From Lotus japonicus (taxonomy: Eukaryota > Streptophyta > Magnoliopsida > Fabales > Fabaceae), in assembly GCF_012489685.1 (NCBI RefSeq), contig NC_080041.1, positions 21,825,802 through 21,889,801 on the forward strand: DNA of 64,000 nt, read 5' to 3'. This document shows, piece by piece, positions 44,801 through 59,800 of this stretch. The stretch's first letter is position 1, and the number at the start of each line of letters is the position of its first letter. Position numbers and translations under genes: made by a program. Below the pieces are notes generated by a model, which worked only from the letters and a program-made list of their open reading frames with translations, did not search any database and was not told the DNA's origin.

Positions 44801-47800
44801 TCAGTAAAATTTGGATGCATTAAGTTTTTCATACGCAAGTTAATAGCTGATATTGAAGAGGAACCAATCCAGGGATGGCTTGATGAACACTACCAGCTGT
44901 TGAAGAAAGAAGCTGGTGAGTTAGCTGTCCGGTTAAACTTTCTAGATGAATATGTATTGAAGGCCAGGCAAGATCCAAAATCTACTGATGACAGCAATAA
45001 TGCTTCTGAAGAAGGAAAAGTTGATTTTAATGATGTTGAGGTTGATGTAAATAATTCTTCAACTATTGAATCCATGCGAGAAGAAATTTATAAACGATCT
45101 TTCCGATCATACTACGAGGCATGCCAGAAGTTAGTATCATCTGAAAGCTCTGGTGCTTGTAAAGATGGCTTTCAAGCTGGTTTCAGACCCAGTGCCTCAA
45201 GGTCTTCTCTTCTTTCAATAACTGCAGTCGACTTAGATTTAAGTTTGATGAAAATTGCTGGTGGAGATGATGGGATGATTGATGTTGTGAGGAAGCTTGA
45301 CCCTGTCTGTCTTGAATATGATATACCATTTTCTCGACTCTATGGGGCAGAGATTGCCTTAAACACAGGTTCTCTTGTGGTTCAGATTCGAAATTACACA
45401 TTTCCTCTTTTCTGTGGAAGTTCCGGTAAATGTGAAGGTCGTCTTGTGTTGGCTCAGCAGGTAGTATTAAGATATCTAATTTCTTTCATCATTCTATATG
45501 TACATTTTCATTTATGTTGATTGCATATTCTGGTCATCTTAACGTTGATGATCCTATTAACATATAGAATCACGATCTTGAAGGAATCCATCAAATTAAC
45601 CTTGTTATAAATTTCCAATAAATTTATATGTTTCTTGTTACTTTCTATAAAAATAAATAAGTTGTGTTTCTTAAAATGAACTTCACGTTTTTTTTATCTT
45701 CTACTAGATTTAGAGGATTAACGACACAATAACCAACCTGATAAATATCTTGGTCATTATTCTTTTATTTATTTCAAACAGGCAACTAGCTTTCAACCTC
45801 AAATACTTCAAGATGTGTATGTTGGGCGATGGAGAAAGGTGTGCTTGCTTCGATCAGCTAGTGGTACAACTCCACCTATGAAGACATACTCAGATTTGCC
45901 AATACATTTTCAGAAAGGTGAAGTTTCATTTGGTGTGGGTTATGAGCCAGTTTTTGCTGATATTAGTTATGCTTTCACCGTGGTGCTACGGAGGGCTAAT
46001 CTAAGTGTTAGGAATCCTGGCCCACTTATTATTCCACCGAAAAAGGAGCGGAGTTTGCCATGGTGGGATGACATGAGAAATTACATTCATGGAAGAATTT
46101 CCTTATTATTTTCTGAAACAAGATGGAATTTTTTAGCAAGTACAGATCCTTATGAAAATCTTGATAAACTTGAACTTGTGAGTAGCTCTATGGAAATTCA
46201 CCAGTCAGATGGTAAGGTTCTTCTTTCTGCCAAAGATTTCAAGATTTTATTGAGTAGTTTGGAGAGCTTGGCAAGAAAACATGGTTCCAAAATTCCAACT
46301 GGTGTCGCTGGTGCCTTTTTGGAAGCCCCAGTTTTTACAATTGAAGTTACAATGGACTGGGACTGTGACTCTGGAAAACCTTTGAATCATTTTTTATTTG
46401 CACTTCCAATTGAAGGGAAACCTCGTGAGAAAGTATTTGATCCTTTTAGATCTACTTCTCTTTCCCTTCGGTGGAGCCTATCTTTTAGATCCAGTCTTTC
46501 TTTGTCAGAAAAACAATGTCCATCCTCCATAGCAAGAGAGAGAATAGAAGGAGATGCTGCAGTATCTCATCCTCATATTTTCCAGAATGTTTCACCTACT
46601 ACCCCAACATTAAAATTCGGTGCCCATGATTTAGCATGGATTCTAAGATTCTGGAATTTGAACTACCTTCCTCCCCATAAACTGCGCACCTTCTCACGTT
46701 GGCCTCGTTTTGGAGTTCCTAGAATTGTCAGATCAGGCAACCTTTCACTAGATAAAGTGATGACTGAATTTATGATTCGTATAGATTCTGCACCAATCTG
46801 TATGAAGAACATGCCTTTACACGATGATGATCCAGCCAAAGGACTGACCTTCATGATGACAAAGCTAAAAATTGAATTATGTTTTGGTAGGGGCAAGCAA
46901 AAGTATACTTTTGAAAGCAAGCGTGACCTTATTGATCTTGTGTACCAAGGTATTGACCTTCATATGCCCAAGGCTTTCCTAATCAAAGAAGACTGTGATA
47001 GTATTGCTAAGTTAGTTACCATGATACCAAAAAGCTCACAATCTGCATCAGATGATAAAATTCCCTCTGAAAAAGATTACATGATACAGAAAAGTCATGA
47101 TGATGGATTTCTGTTATCCTGTGATTACTTTACTATAAGAAAACAGTCCCCAAAGGCTGATCCTGCTACGTTAGTTGCCTGGCATGAAGCAGGAAGAAGA
47201 AATGTTGAGAAGACATGTGTACAATCTGAGGGTGAACATCAGAGCGAAACTGATGAGCTTATGCGATCAGACCCAAGTGATGATGATGGGTACAATGTGG
47301 TAATAGCTGACAGTTGTCTACGTGTTTTTGTCTATAGTCTCAAGCTTTTATGGACTATTGGAAACAGAGATGCTGTTTGTTCCTGGGTTGGTGGTCTATC
47401 TAAATCCTTCGAGCCTGCCAAGCCTTCTCCTTCCCGGCAGTATGCACAGAGAAAATTATATGAGGACAGTAAACAGAATGATGGAGCTGAAACCCATCAA
47501 GGTGATGCAGGTGAAACTCATCAAGATAATGGATCTGAAACCCATCAAGATGATGGAGCTGAAACCCATCGAGGTGAAGGAGCTGAAACCCATCAAGATG
47601 ATGAAGTTTCTAAATGCCTTCCTACGAGTAACATCTCAGAAACTTCCTCTTCTCTGGCTGCCGGGACTTCTGGATTACTTTCATCTCCACCGCATTTTGT
47701 TAAGGTGGACAACTTGGCATCTGGTATGTGTATACTTAAAGTTTCAGCAGCTGCTATGTATTTGGACAAGCATATTGGATAGGGGCTAGTAACACAAAAT

Positions 47801-50800
47801 AAATAACAATAAATACGTCTTTTTCTCAACAAGTATTATCATGGCTCACCAGATTCTTGAGGTATTTTACTGACAAGTTTGTTTACCTCTATTATATCCG
47901 TCTTTTGTTTATTGCCAGCTACGAATGAAAGTACAGATGATTCTGAGGAGGGGACTCGGCACTTCATGGTTAATGTTATTGAACCGCAGTTTAATCTTCA
48001 CTCAGAGGATGCAAATGTAAGGTTAAAAAATTCTTGTGCATTTAAATAGAGTTTACAGGAAGAAACATGTGGGCTTTAATTATTGTTCTTGCCCTTAGGC
48101 AGAAACTTCAACCGAATCTAAAAGAATGTCCTTTTCTTTCAATATAACATTCTCAAGAAAAATCCACAGCTTTGATTTCTGTTTAACTGCAAATTTGATT
48201 TTTGATTACTACCATCCCATGCTGTGTTGAAATCCCATATCTAAATTTATAAATGATTATCTTTGATATGTATCAGGTACTGGAGTGAGACATGATTGCA
48301 GTACCTTTACCATTTTGAAAGAATATCTCTACTTAGCTTCACTCCTTACTATCCTTTTTTTTTCTTGTCATTTTAGTGTTTCTTCTTTTCTTGTCATTTT
48401 TGTATCCTTTTTTCCTCAAGTTTTTTTCCCTCTGCTTTTTCACTTCTGTATTTATGCTCTCCATTTCAGAAGTGCTTATATTATGGAGATTATCTATGTA
48501 CTCATGCACTTACAGGGTAGGTTCTTGCTTGCTGCAAGAAGTGGCCGCATTTTAGCCCAGTCATTTCATTCAGTCCTTCATGTTGGCTATGAGATGATTG
48601 AGCAAACAGACAGTACTACAAATGTACATACTGGTGAATACCAGCCCGAAATCGCATGGAAAAGAATGGAGTTGTCTGTTATGTTGGAGCACGTGCAGGC
48701 CCATGTCGCGCCAACAGATGTTGATCTAGGGGCTGGGGTGCAGTGGCTACCGAAAATTCTTAGAGGCTCTCCAAAAGTAGGGCGAACAGGTGCTCTTCTT
48801 GAGAGAGTTTTTATGCCTTGTGACATGTATTTCCGGTTCACAAGACACAAGGGAGGCACCCCAGAACTGAGAGTAAGTTTTCTTTCCCCTCGTAGCAATA
48901 TCGTAGCTTTTGAAAAGATTATTTGGAAATCCTAAGCTCTTTGTAAGTTAAACCTTTTGTTTGGACAGCAGTGCTGAAAGGATTCTTAGTAATGTTTTGC
49001 TGTGGATTCCGTACAGCCATCTTTGAAAATATTGGTGTTTTGTGTATGAACAATTCTGCACTAGTGATACATCTGTTTTTGCATTATTCGACTGATAATT
49101 TGCATTGGAATACACTGTTTAATGTTGTAGGTGTTGTGAACTTAAAGAAATATAATATAATACAATTCATATATTCCTTACCTATGGTCAGGGACGGAAC
49201 CAGAAAAATTGGTAAAGGGGCGAATGTTTACTTATTGAAAACGACAGTATAATTTTTTTTTTGGGGGGGGGGGGGATTTAACATCTTTTAAGTTGTTTGG
49301 TGATGACAAAACGGATAATTTTATATTATATTTCTAGCCCGCCCCCCTTATGCAAGAGCTCATTGGGCTTGAAGTGTGGATAATGCACAGGCCTACCTAC
49401 CCTTTGCTGAGTTTTAACTTTTTATTAGAATAATTGGGGCAACAAGGATCGAACTCTAGACCACTTTGTCACAGACGCTCTAATACCATGTCATGAACCT
49501 ACTATCCGAAAAGCCTAACTTGTTAAACAAGGCCCATAAATGTTTTTATATTATATTTCTAACAATGAGGAATATTGGACTTGTCATTAGACTTTAGAGA
49601 TCTTAATAACAATAAGGTTTGTTAGATATCTTGTATTAACTGCAATTAGGTATATTGTATATTTATTGCACCGATTATATATAATACATTCCGCTTTGTA
49701 GTTGACACACACAGATTTAGTTCAATGCCTCTTAAATTCTTCTCTTTTAATATTGTATCAAGAGCCTAACAAGAGGCAACCCTAATCCCTAATCTGTGAT
49801 TACCCGGTGGACCCACTACCCATCAGAGCAAATACTTTAGGAATCGTTTTCATCTCTGGCTTTCCGAACCCTCTTCCCTACCGTGTCCCCTCTCGACTGC
49901 TTTTTCCAGCCACCTCTCTGCTGCTTAGCCACGGTTGGTATGAAGTAAAGAGGTCAAGATTCCATGGACATGTGCTTTAGTCACTATTCTTTAGAAATTT
50001 TGTGGGGAAGAATAAAGCTTCTGGCTTCTCCTTGGCACTCAATTCATGGTATTTTTTAGGGGTTTTAGATAAGGAAGAAGGATAAGAGAAAGAGTGAGAC
50101 TTTGAATTATGATTATGATACTTTTATGGTGATACAAAGAGTAGGTTCTAACCCCTATTTATATTAATACTAACTCCTAATCCTAATCAAGCAAGAAATG
50201 TAATCATGATAATTACTAGACTCCTGATCCTATTAAATAAGGAAACAAATAATGTAATATACAGAAATATGAAAACTAAGGGTGTGTTTGGGAAAGAACT
50301 TAATTAAATGCTTCATAAACGCGTATTGCAGAAGCGCTTATTAATGAGCCAATTTGAGAAATTTATTGGAATATATTGAAAATAGGTTATAAATAAGCAT
50401 AACTCTTATTCATAAGCTATTCTAACAACTTATGAAAATAAGCTCAATACAGCGTATAGGTAGGCCATAAACTATTTACATAACCTCTGTCAAACACTTG
50501 CATAAAGGCTCATGCTATATAACTCTTGGCCTAATTCTGGTTATAGTAATGATTAGGTTTGTTTCGAAATTAGTTAGTTGGTTTAGTGACAACAATCACT
50601 ATAACAAGTTTTGACTAAGAGCAGTTACATTCTGTGCATTGTATATAAACAATGACTCTTGTACATACTTGAATGAAATATTTTGATTGATTATACTATG
50701 TTGAGAAGTTCTACGTTGACTAGAGATATGGCCAAGATAGCCCTTATATATGGTAAGACAATCCTCTCCTCTAAGCTAGCTTTTGGGGTAGAGTTAGGTC

Positions 50801-53800
50801 TCCCAAATTCAATATTAGAGCATATCCTAGATCGTTTATTGGAGACCACCCATATATGAGCCACCCGCAAATGTTTATTCCTGAAAATCCCTTGCTTCAG
50901 TTGTCGAGTCTTGGGCGTGAGGGGGAGTGTTGAGAAGTTCCACATTGACTAGAGATATGGCCAAGATAGCCCTTATATATGGGAAGACAATCCTCACCTC
51001 TAAGCTAGCTTTTGGGGTAGAGTTAGGCCTCCCAAATTCTAATAATAAATATACAAGAGTGGGCTTGTAAGTTTAGGGATAGCAATCACCTAAAATGAGG
51101 AAAGAATCTATCTATCCTAATTAAGGTAATAAAAATACAATGTACAAAATATATATTTACTCCCTATTTATTATATTTACGACATATCTCAAAATTCCCC
51201 CTCAAGCTGGAGAATATAAATTATATGCATCCAGCTTGTCACATATATATTTCATCCTAGGACCCGTAAAGGCTTCTTATAAATGTCAACCAGCTAGTCT
51301 ATACTGTAGAGCAAACAAAAGAAGTCTTGATACTACCACAAGGAATCTTCTCTCTAATAAAGTGGCAGACAACTTCTATATGCTTCGTTCTTTCATGAAA
51401 AACCGGGTTAAAAGAAAGATACAAAACTGATTGATTGTCATATAATAATTAATAACTCCATAGGGCCAATATCACAAAACTTCAACTCTTCATGTAAGTG
51501 CTTCAACCACAAGAGTTCACATGTAATATGAGCCATAACATGATACTCAGCTTCAGGGTTCCACCAAAGGCCTCATCTACAAAATCCCTTTGCTACAGCC
51601 TTTCCCTGAAAGTGATGAGAGAATCCATGTGAAAAGCATCGAACCTGGTTGCTCCCATTCAGAGTTTGCAAGTTTCACATTGTCAAGATCTCTGTCTTCT
51701 TCTGTTAGATAGTAGAAGGTATATCTGGATTGACCACAAATACCTAAGTTTGTGAGCCCTAATTACTCCTTCAATTTGCTGTCTCCATGGAAGAAAATTG
51801 TTCATCAAGCTCTGCTAGCTGTATGTGGGTATGCTATGGGAGCATTGGATGAGACTTGATTCTCTACAGAAAGAAGAGGACTACCATAGGAAGCCATGGC
51901 TTATGGATCAGAACAAGCCCTGATACCATACTAGAAAGTGAGAGAATAGAGAAAATGTAGAATTGAGAGAAAAGTGTAAAACTGAGTTATGTATTTCATT
52001 GAATGAATGCTGAATGAACAGCAAAAGGATTATATATAAAAGTCTGAGTTCCATAGCTGCTACAGTTACAGTTGTATACTAACAGAAACTAATAACTTCG
52101 TAACTGAATACAACATAAAGTCGTACAGCTAACTGAACCTAACTAATTTCTAACCAAAACACAAAGGAGAGATATACAACTTATATTTTAACAAACTGCA
52201 CCCTAGGGTGGCTCTGAGACTGTTGTAACAGTTTCTAACAACAGAATTAACAGTCTGATTCTCATTTTGTAGTCTACCTCACTAGATACATGTATTACCA
52301 GATTTGCACATCTTTGTAGAGTTTGTTTCCCTTGTTTATATGTCTTTCATCATGGCTATGGTGGTTAATATAATATGATTCAAATCCATACTAAACTCCT
52401 CAGGTGAAGCCCTTGAAGGAGCTCATATTCAATTCTCATAATATAGCAGCAACAATGACTTCTCGCCAGTTTCAGGTCATGTTGGATGTGTTGAACAATC
52501 TTCTCTTTGCACGGCTTCCAAGGTATGGACAGCCTCTCTTGCTTTGCACATATTCTAGACCCACTATTATCTGTTTTCGTACTTCAAACACTCGTGTATT
52601 TGTACACCATTTATTTCTCTATCAAACAATGCCATGAAAGTTTGATCTTTCCACTGTAAATGATTAACATATGTAGGATCACTATGATTTCTACTCAGGG
52701 GGTAAGGGAACCAGATTTATCGGCTGTTGTTATATATGGATAGAGCAAGCTGGTCAAGTCACGTCGTCAGCATGAAGCTTTATATTCATTTAAACTGTTT
52801 TTTTTACTGTGGATAACCTGATGTGGTATTCAGTATTTATTAACTCTAAAATATTGTTTTATTTGAATTAATTGTTCATTTACTGTGTGAAATTATTTAG
52901 TTTTCAAATATGTTTCTTATTCATGGGTTTTTTGTTTGTTTGTTAGGAATATGACATAAAACCATTCATGTGTCTTGACACAATAGCTTAAGCTTTTGAG
53001 ATGGTTCATAACATGGTATTAGAGCATCTGTGAATGTGATCAAGTTGTCTAAAGTTTGATCCTTGTTGCTCTCATTGATCTAGTAAAAGTTGAACTTCAA
53101 CCCATGGTAAATGGACCTGTGCATTGTCCATGCTTCAAGCTCAAAAGCCTCTTGTGTGAAGGGGTGTGCTAGAAATATAATATAATCATGCGTTTTTACC
53201 CAATAGCTTAAGTTTTTGGGATAGTTGGTTCATGACAATTTTAACTTAGATAATCCAAGTAGATAAATTAAATTATATGATTGTTACCTTGATGCAGTCT
53301 TTTTTCTTCAAGAAACTTTAATCCTAGATGTTATGTTATGTGTGAAGAGCTCTTCATATTAACTAAGTATATCACACACAATTCAGGCCTAAAAAAAGTA
53401 GCTTATCACTTTCTGCCGAAGATGATGAAAATATCGATGAGGAAGCAGATGAGGTGGTACCTGATGGTGTTGAAGAGGTGGAACTTGCAAAAATCAACCT
53501 CGAAAAGAAAGATAGGGAACGAAAGTTGCTTATCGATGATATATTGAAATTGTCTCTCTGGTGTGATCCTTCGACAGATATAAACCCAGAAAAGGAAGCA
53601 GACTTTTGGATGGTAGATGGCGGAATAGCCATGCTGGTAAGAAATGAATTTTCTTAACAATCCTTTAAATGATGTATCAGGATGATTTGATTCCAATTAA
53701 ATATACTTGTTCTTTGAATTCAGTTGTTTCTATCTGCCGAAAACAACTCAGGCTAGTACTTTTCACAGATATTTTTGTAGTTGCATTGCTTTAAAAATGT

Positions 53801-56800
53801 GTCCGTTGGGAGAAATTAATTAACTTATTTATGTAAACTAGTGTTAACAATTAAGTGTTTTTGCTAGAAGGAGAGTAATATGTGGGAAAAGGAAGACAAG
53901 TTAGACTTCTTTAAACTTAAATACTGAGTATAAACAAAACTACTGTTTGAAACATATTAAATGTAGTAATTCTCTGATTTCTATGTTTTTGCTGCCTAAA
54001 TCTTAATTTGAGGAGGATATCATCAATCTCAATTACTTTAGCTCAGATGTTCTACCGGTTATCAACCTTTTGGGCACTGTACAGTTTATTCCTCTATGGG
54101 TTAACGTCTTTTTATGGATCAATGGTTCAAATTAGGGCTGAAAAAAATAATCTGAGCAGAGCTGAACTGAGCTTAGCTTGACTTTACTTGATAGGAAATA
54201 TTCTTATTTGAACAAGGTTTATTATCTTGATTCATAATTTAATTTCAAATAAATGACAAATGTAGGTCGTCAACAAATATTTCATATGCCTTTTCTCATA
54301 TTTTCTCTTAGTGTGTGTGAAATATAGGTGAGAAGACACCTCCTAGGGGGTTGTTTCAGTGGTAGGCAAGCTAGATCCCCGTAGTGAGAACACAAGTTCA
54401 AACCTCGGGAAAGTCATATGTTGGGAGGGGACTGCAACAGTTTCCCGAACGGGTTTACATTCACGTCCATTAAAGACAAAATAATAAATAAAGTGAGAGA
54501 CATTTTTTATGTGAGTGAGAAAAATAAATTTTGACCATTAGATCTCACCTTGAATGATTAAGATTAAAATATGATGTAATGTGATTTCTTTAATCTTAAT
54601 CATTCATATATAGGTTTATGGTCAAGATTTGTTCCATACTCTCGTACAAAAAGACCTTTTCATTAGATATATTTTATACACACACACAACACAAACACAC
54701 ACACAGGGAAATATTAGGTGAGAGGACTTTCACATGAGTTTTTAAAAGTAACACGGCATGACTTTATGTTTTATTCTTGAACATTCACAGTTAGATATGA
54801 TGGTCAAGATTTATTCCTTTCACTCCCGCATAAAAGGCACTCTCACCTAATATATCTTCACACACACATGAGAGAAAACAGAAAGGTTGAGTAAGAGAGA
54901 TTCAGAGAGAGCAAGAGAAAATCTAAAGCTAGAAAAACTCTCTAATTGTTAGAGTTTCCATGTTACATAGAGAGCTTGGTTTATGCACAAAGGGGCTGTG
55001 AGTGCTAACTGGTGTGCTTGTAAGCAATTCAGTTACAGGAGGTTACATACTGTTACAGTGAAAACCCACCTGCAACCAACAACAGATTTTCCTGGAGGAA
55101 GGGGAACGGGCTCTAATACCATGTCAAACAACGAATTATCCTATTGTTGGGTAAGAATTAAATGAATGGTTTTATATTATATTCTAACACGCCCCTCACG
55201 CTTTGGGTTTGAAGTGTGGACAATGTCTGTACATCTATTGCACGTATAATATATACTAGACCCCACTGTGTAGTTGAGACACACGGAGTCAACCAATGTT
55301 TCTTGTATTCTTTTCATTTAACAGCTGCAAGCCTGCAACGCTACACTATCCGCCATTAACAACATTGTTTTGCAAGACGCTCTCTAAGCAGCAAATTTAG
55401 GAGTTTGCTCCATATAAACTGCTTCAGTGAGATCATAATGGAGGAAAACATTCTTGTTGTCAAGCAGATAAAGGGGCCACTGATGAATAGTCGCAATAGA
55501 GAGGAATAATCTGACCAGGACCATTTTAGCCACATGAGAGAAATGGTCACCGTTATCCAAACCAAACACCTGTGTATACACCTTAGTCCACCAAACGGGC
55601 CTTGAGCCTATCAACTTTGTCGCGAAGACCAACTTTCAGAATAAGACCTACCTGCAACCTACAACATTCTTCCCTACAGGAAGGGGAACAAGGTCCCAAG
55701 AACCATTGTTCTGAAGTTCACACATCCCATCAACCATTGCTCGCCTCTAACCAGGATGGGCTGAGGCATTACCTGCTGATTTAGAAAAAGAGACTAGTAT
55801 AATGGGAAGGAGATAAATGGTGATAGCTCATGGCAACATAGTAAGGAGAAGGATTACGATTTGTGTGTATACCTTTTCATAGTGAAATAGGAAAGATCCG
55901 GCTCTGGTCGTAGGGGCCAGTGGGGATGAAGGAGTTGTAATAAATCCTTATTTTCTCATCTATCAATGTCTAGATCTACATTCTCTTACCACGGAAAATG
56001 GTTCCCAAACACAATCTGAGGGAATGGGTACTACCCAGCCTCTTCCCTCCCTAACTTTTGACTCAGTTTTGTTTGTTCCAGGTTCCCCAATAATTTAATT
56101 TCTATCATTTTTTAATCAAAAGTGTTTTGAGATGTGTAGATTATTTTTATATTTTTATGATGATTTAGTACATAATAAAATTGCATTTGTAATTAAATGT
56201 ATTCTAACACTGGCAGGTACAAAGACTGAAGAGAGAACTTGTAAGTGCACAAAAAATTAGGAAGGAAGCTTATGCATCATTAAGAATGGCTATGCAAAAT
56301 GCTTCCCAGATGCGCCTAATGGAGAAGGAGAAGAACAAAGGTCCTTCCTATGCTATGCGCATATCTTTGCAAATTAACAAAGTTGTTTGGAGCATGCTCA
56401 TTGATGGTAAATCCTTTGCTGAAGCCGAGATCAATGATATGGTATGGATTATTGTAGAAACCTTAATCCTTCTCCACTATCTTCACTTTTCCTTCCAAAA
56501 CACGTTGAGTCCACTACACTGTTTCTAACTAAGTATGAACAGCAGTCTCAACATCAAATGCTCTAGTCCTGAGTCTTGGTTTGTATTTATTAGATAGGTT
56601 CCAAATATTTCTTACTTTAAGACTCAAATCTTCTCCATTGACTTTATATGCATGGCATTGCAACACCTCTAATCGTGTTTTTCTACCTTTGCAAAGTATT
56701 GAATATGGAAATTTCTTATGATTGAGGGGGGGGGGGGGGGGGAACGGAAAAAAATTACAGTTTTCTAGTTCAGTTGTTCTTTATTCTCCTTGTTCCTATG

Positions 56801-59800
56801 CCCAAGAATACAGTGATCCCTTTCTAGTCCATAATTGTCAAACTTAATTCATTTACTTTTTGTCTCAATATGCTAATTCAGTTCTATTTGCTAACCACTT
56901 AGATCTACGACTTCGACCGGGATTATAAGGATGTGGGTGTTTCTCAGTTTACAACAAAATATTTTATTTTCAGAAACTGCCTGCCTAATGCCAAATCTGA
57001 TATGATTTTGTCAGCATGGAATCCCCCGCCTGAATGGGGAAAGTATGTATTTTCTCCTGTCCTTTCTTTAGAACTTATGGATGCTTAACAGTTTTGTTTT
57101 TCTGATATTTACTGATGTGCTGTTTCTGGCATTGTCGTAACTGTTGAAGATAAGCTACACTCAGATTAGGTTTTAAGTTCAAGTTTAACTTCCTCATTCC
57201 CCCCTAGATTTCCATGCTACTCTCTCTCTCTCTCTAAAATGTAAAAAATTAAAAATTATACAGGAAGTGTAAAAAAGAATGTGCATGGAAAAGTATAACT
57301 AAATTTAAAACTATGAAATTTACCTGTATTGTTGACATTATAGGTGTAGATGGAATGGAAGGAAAGGGACTCAGAATAATTTATTTTAATATAAAATTGT
57401 TGTCAATTTTTTTATCACTGTAAATATTTATGTCCTTTCTGTTTTCCTTATCTTTTTGGCAGTCTGAAATTGTATGTTTGCTTTTTTGCATTTTCCCAGA
57501 AAAGTTATGCTTAAAGTTGATGCAAGACAAGGAGCTCCAAAGGATGGGAGTTCTCCCTTTGAACTTTTCCAGGTTAGCATTTCCTTAATTTTATTTTGTT
57601 CCTTAAAATTAGGAAAGTTCTGTATCGAACTATAGACTGTTATTCTAATTTGGGTTTTTCTTTTCCTTATTTTAACGGTTGTTTCTTAAATTTGAGAACA
57701 TATGCAATACTTGATTAGAACTTTGAAGTAGACCCAGTCTAAGATAATGTAACCTTGTTTAGTATAACAAATCCTCCGCACTTCTATTCACCCATTCTGA
57801 GGATTTGTTAGTTTAAGAACGCATACAAGCTCACGTAGTCAAGTGACCTGTGCTAAGAACGGGTTGTGATATATATATTATGTAAAAGACAATTGCAATT
57901 TTGTCCTTGTAGTTTGAATTATGTGTGATTTTAGTCATCCTTAGTATTTTTAGCAGATTTAGTCAATCTAATTTTGAAATTAAACAAATTTGGTTCTTCT
58001 CTCAACCTTCATATGCATAAAATAATTAAATATTCATTTTCTTTTCAAATATTTTTGGGATTATGATACAATTTTCAAAATTTAAAATGTAGAAATAATA
58101 TATTATAATATACTATTTTTAAAAAGTAATAGTAATTTATTGTATATTATAACATATTAAATTTAAAAAGTAAAAATAATGTATTGTAATAACACATGAC
58201 TAAAAATATTTAGGAGTTATTAGTTAAATAAATTTTAAAAAATAAAATATATTCTTAAAGAAGATTGAACATATTAATAGCATTTAGCCACCCAATGACT
58301 ATTTATAAAAAGTGGATTCGGTGTGTGATGCATTCATAGCACGAGATGATATTAGCATTTTTGTCTGAACATATTGAAAACAGGCTATCATAACATTATA
58401 GTAGTTACTAAAGTATAATTCCAAGCAAGTGTTAAACAAACTCAAGCTATAATTATTCAGCGATATACATTATACTTACAATAGACATTTGTAGCCTAAT
58501 GTTTTGGGTTTGACAATGGATAAGTGACAACGACTTATGGGTAAATAAATGTAGATCAAAATGATATTTTCATGTCCAAACAACGGACTCTTCAATCAAT
58601 TTGACTCAGTTTACGCCACCTCTGTCTCATTCCTCTCATCCATCTCAGTCTCATTCTGCCTCTTCAAGTGTTCACTTAACTTCAGGGAGCTTTCATGGTG
58701 AGCGAAGCTCTAATTTCAGAGGAAGAGGTAGATATGGATGTGGAGGATCAGGTCGTTGTGGCAGAGGCTCTGTTCAGTACCAAGTCTATTTTCAATCTGG
58801 ACAAACTGCTGCTGTATGCTATTATCGTTTTCCTCTGGTTCTCACAATCAAGGAGGTTCTCCTTCTCAACAATTTTCCTCTGGTTCTTACTATAATGTGG
58901 TTCTCCTTCATGGAAACCATCACAACATACATCTTCTCCTTCTCCTTCTCTTTATCCAGGAGGTTCTCCTTCATGGAAACCACAGCAATCTAAACCACGT
59001 CCAAATCTGTTCAAGTCACAAGGCTCTCAGTGTCAGCCTGCAAGTTCTCAGCTGCCACAAGCTATGGTTGCTAACCTTCCATCCTCTTCTTCTGGTCCCA
59101 CTTGGTACCCACAGTTTGGAGCTTCACACGATGTGACTCCTCATCTACAGAATATTCATCAATCTTAAATGGGTTAAATATGTTCTAGGTCCCTGACATA
59201 TAGGGTTAAATCCAAATAAGTCCCTAGAGTTGGAGTCCCCTGTTGCAATGTTTCTAATCATGTGGTTTGTTATGCTGAGTCTAACTATGGAATAGTTTCT
59301 AGATGGAGCTTGTATAGGCTATAAATACAGCTCTCTCTTGTAATAGTTAGATAAGATGAATATACAGATTTTATTCAAAATTTCTCAGATTAGTTTCTAA
59401 CATGTATATATAGCTCTACCAAGTGTTACACATGAATTTTATCTCGTCTCTCATTTCTCCTCTTTCAACACTATGTTCCCTTTACAACCCAAAAACATAA
59501 TGTATAGATATATAAATAGCTGAGTAATTGACAATAAAGTGAACAATACTGTAATTGATATTGACAGGTGGACATTCAGTACAGTTGTTAACAGCACTTC
59601 TACAATTCTAGTAGCATACTTAATATCCAAAGAAAGGATTATTGAACAAATATTTTGTGTCGATGGCATTCCAATATATATAGAATGACGAATCTGTTGA
59701 GGAGAAAATTAGCTCTGTATAAAATAGTATCTCTGAGATGTTTGCTTGTAATGCCCCGACTTGTTCCGTTTTCCTAACTTGAACATATTTTGTCCTGTAG

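Noticed and set aside
47322..47789. 155-aa frame overlapping exon 10 in another frame
   Set aside because: The open frame results from the 24-bp repeat, which is open in more than one frame; the conserved protein is in the exon 10 frame.
48285..48935. 216-aa frame across the intron 11 / exon 12 border
   Set aside because: Its first part is pyrimidine-rich intron; only the part from 48516 matches the SABRE family.
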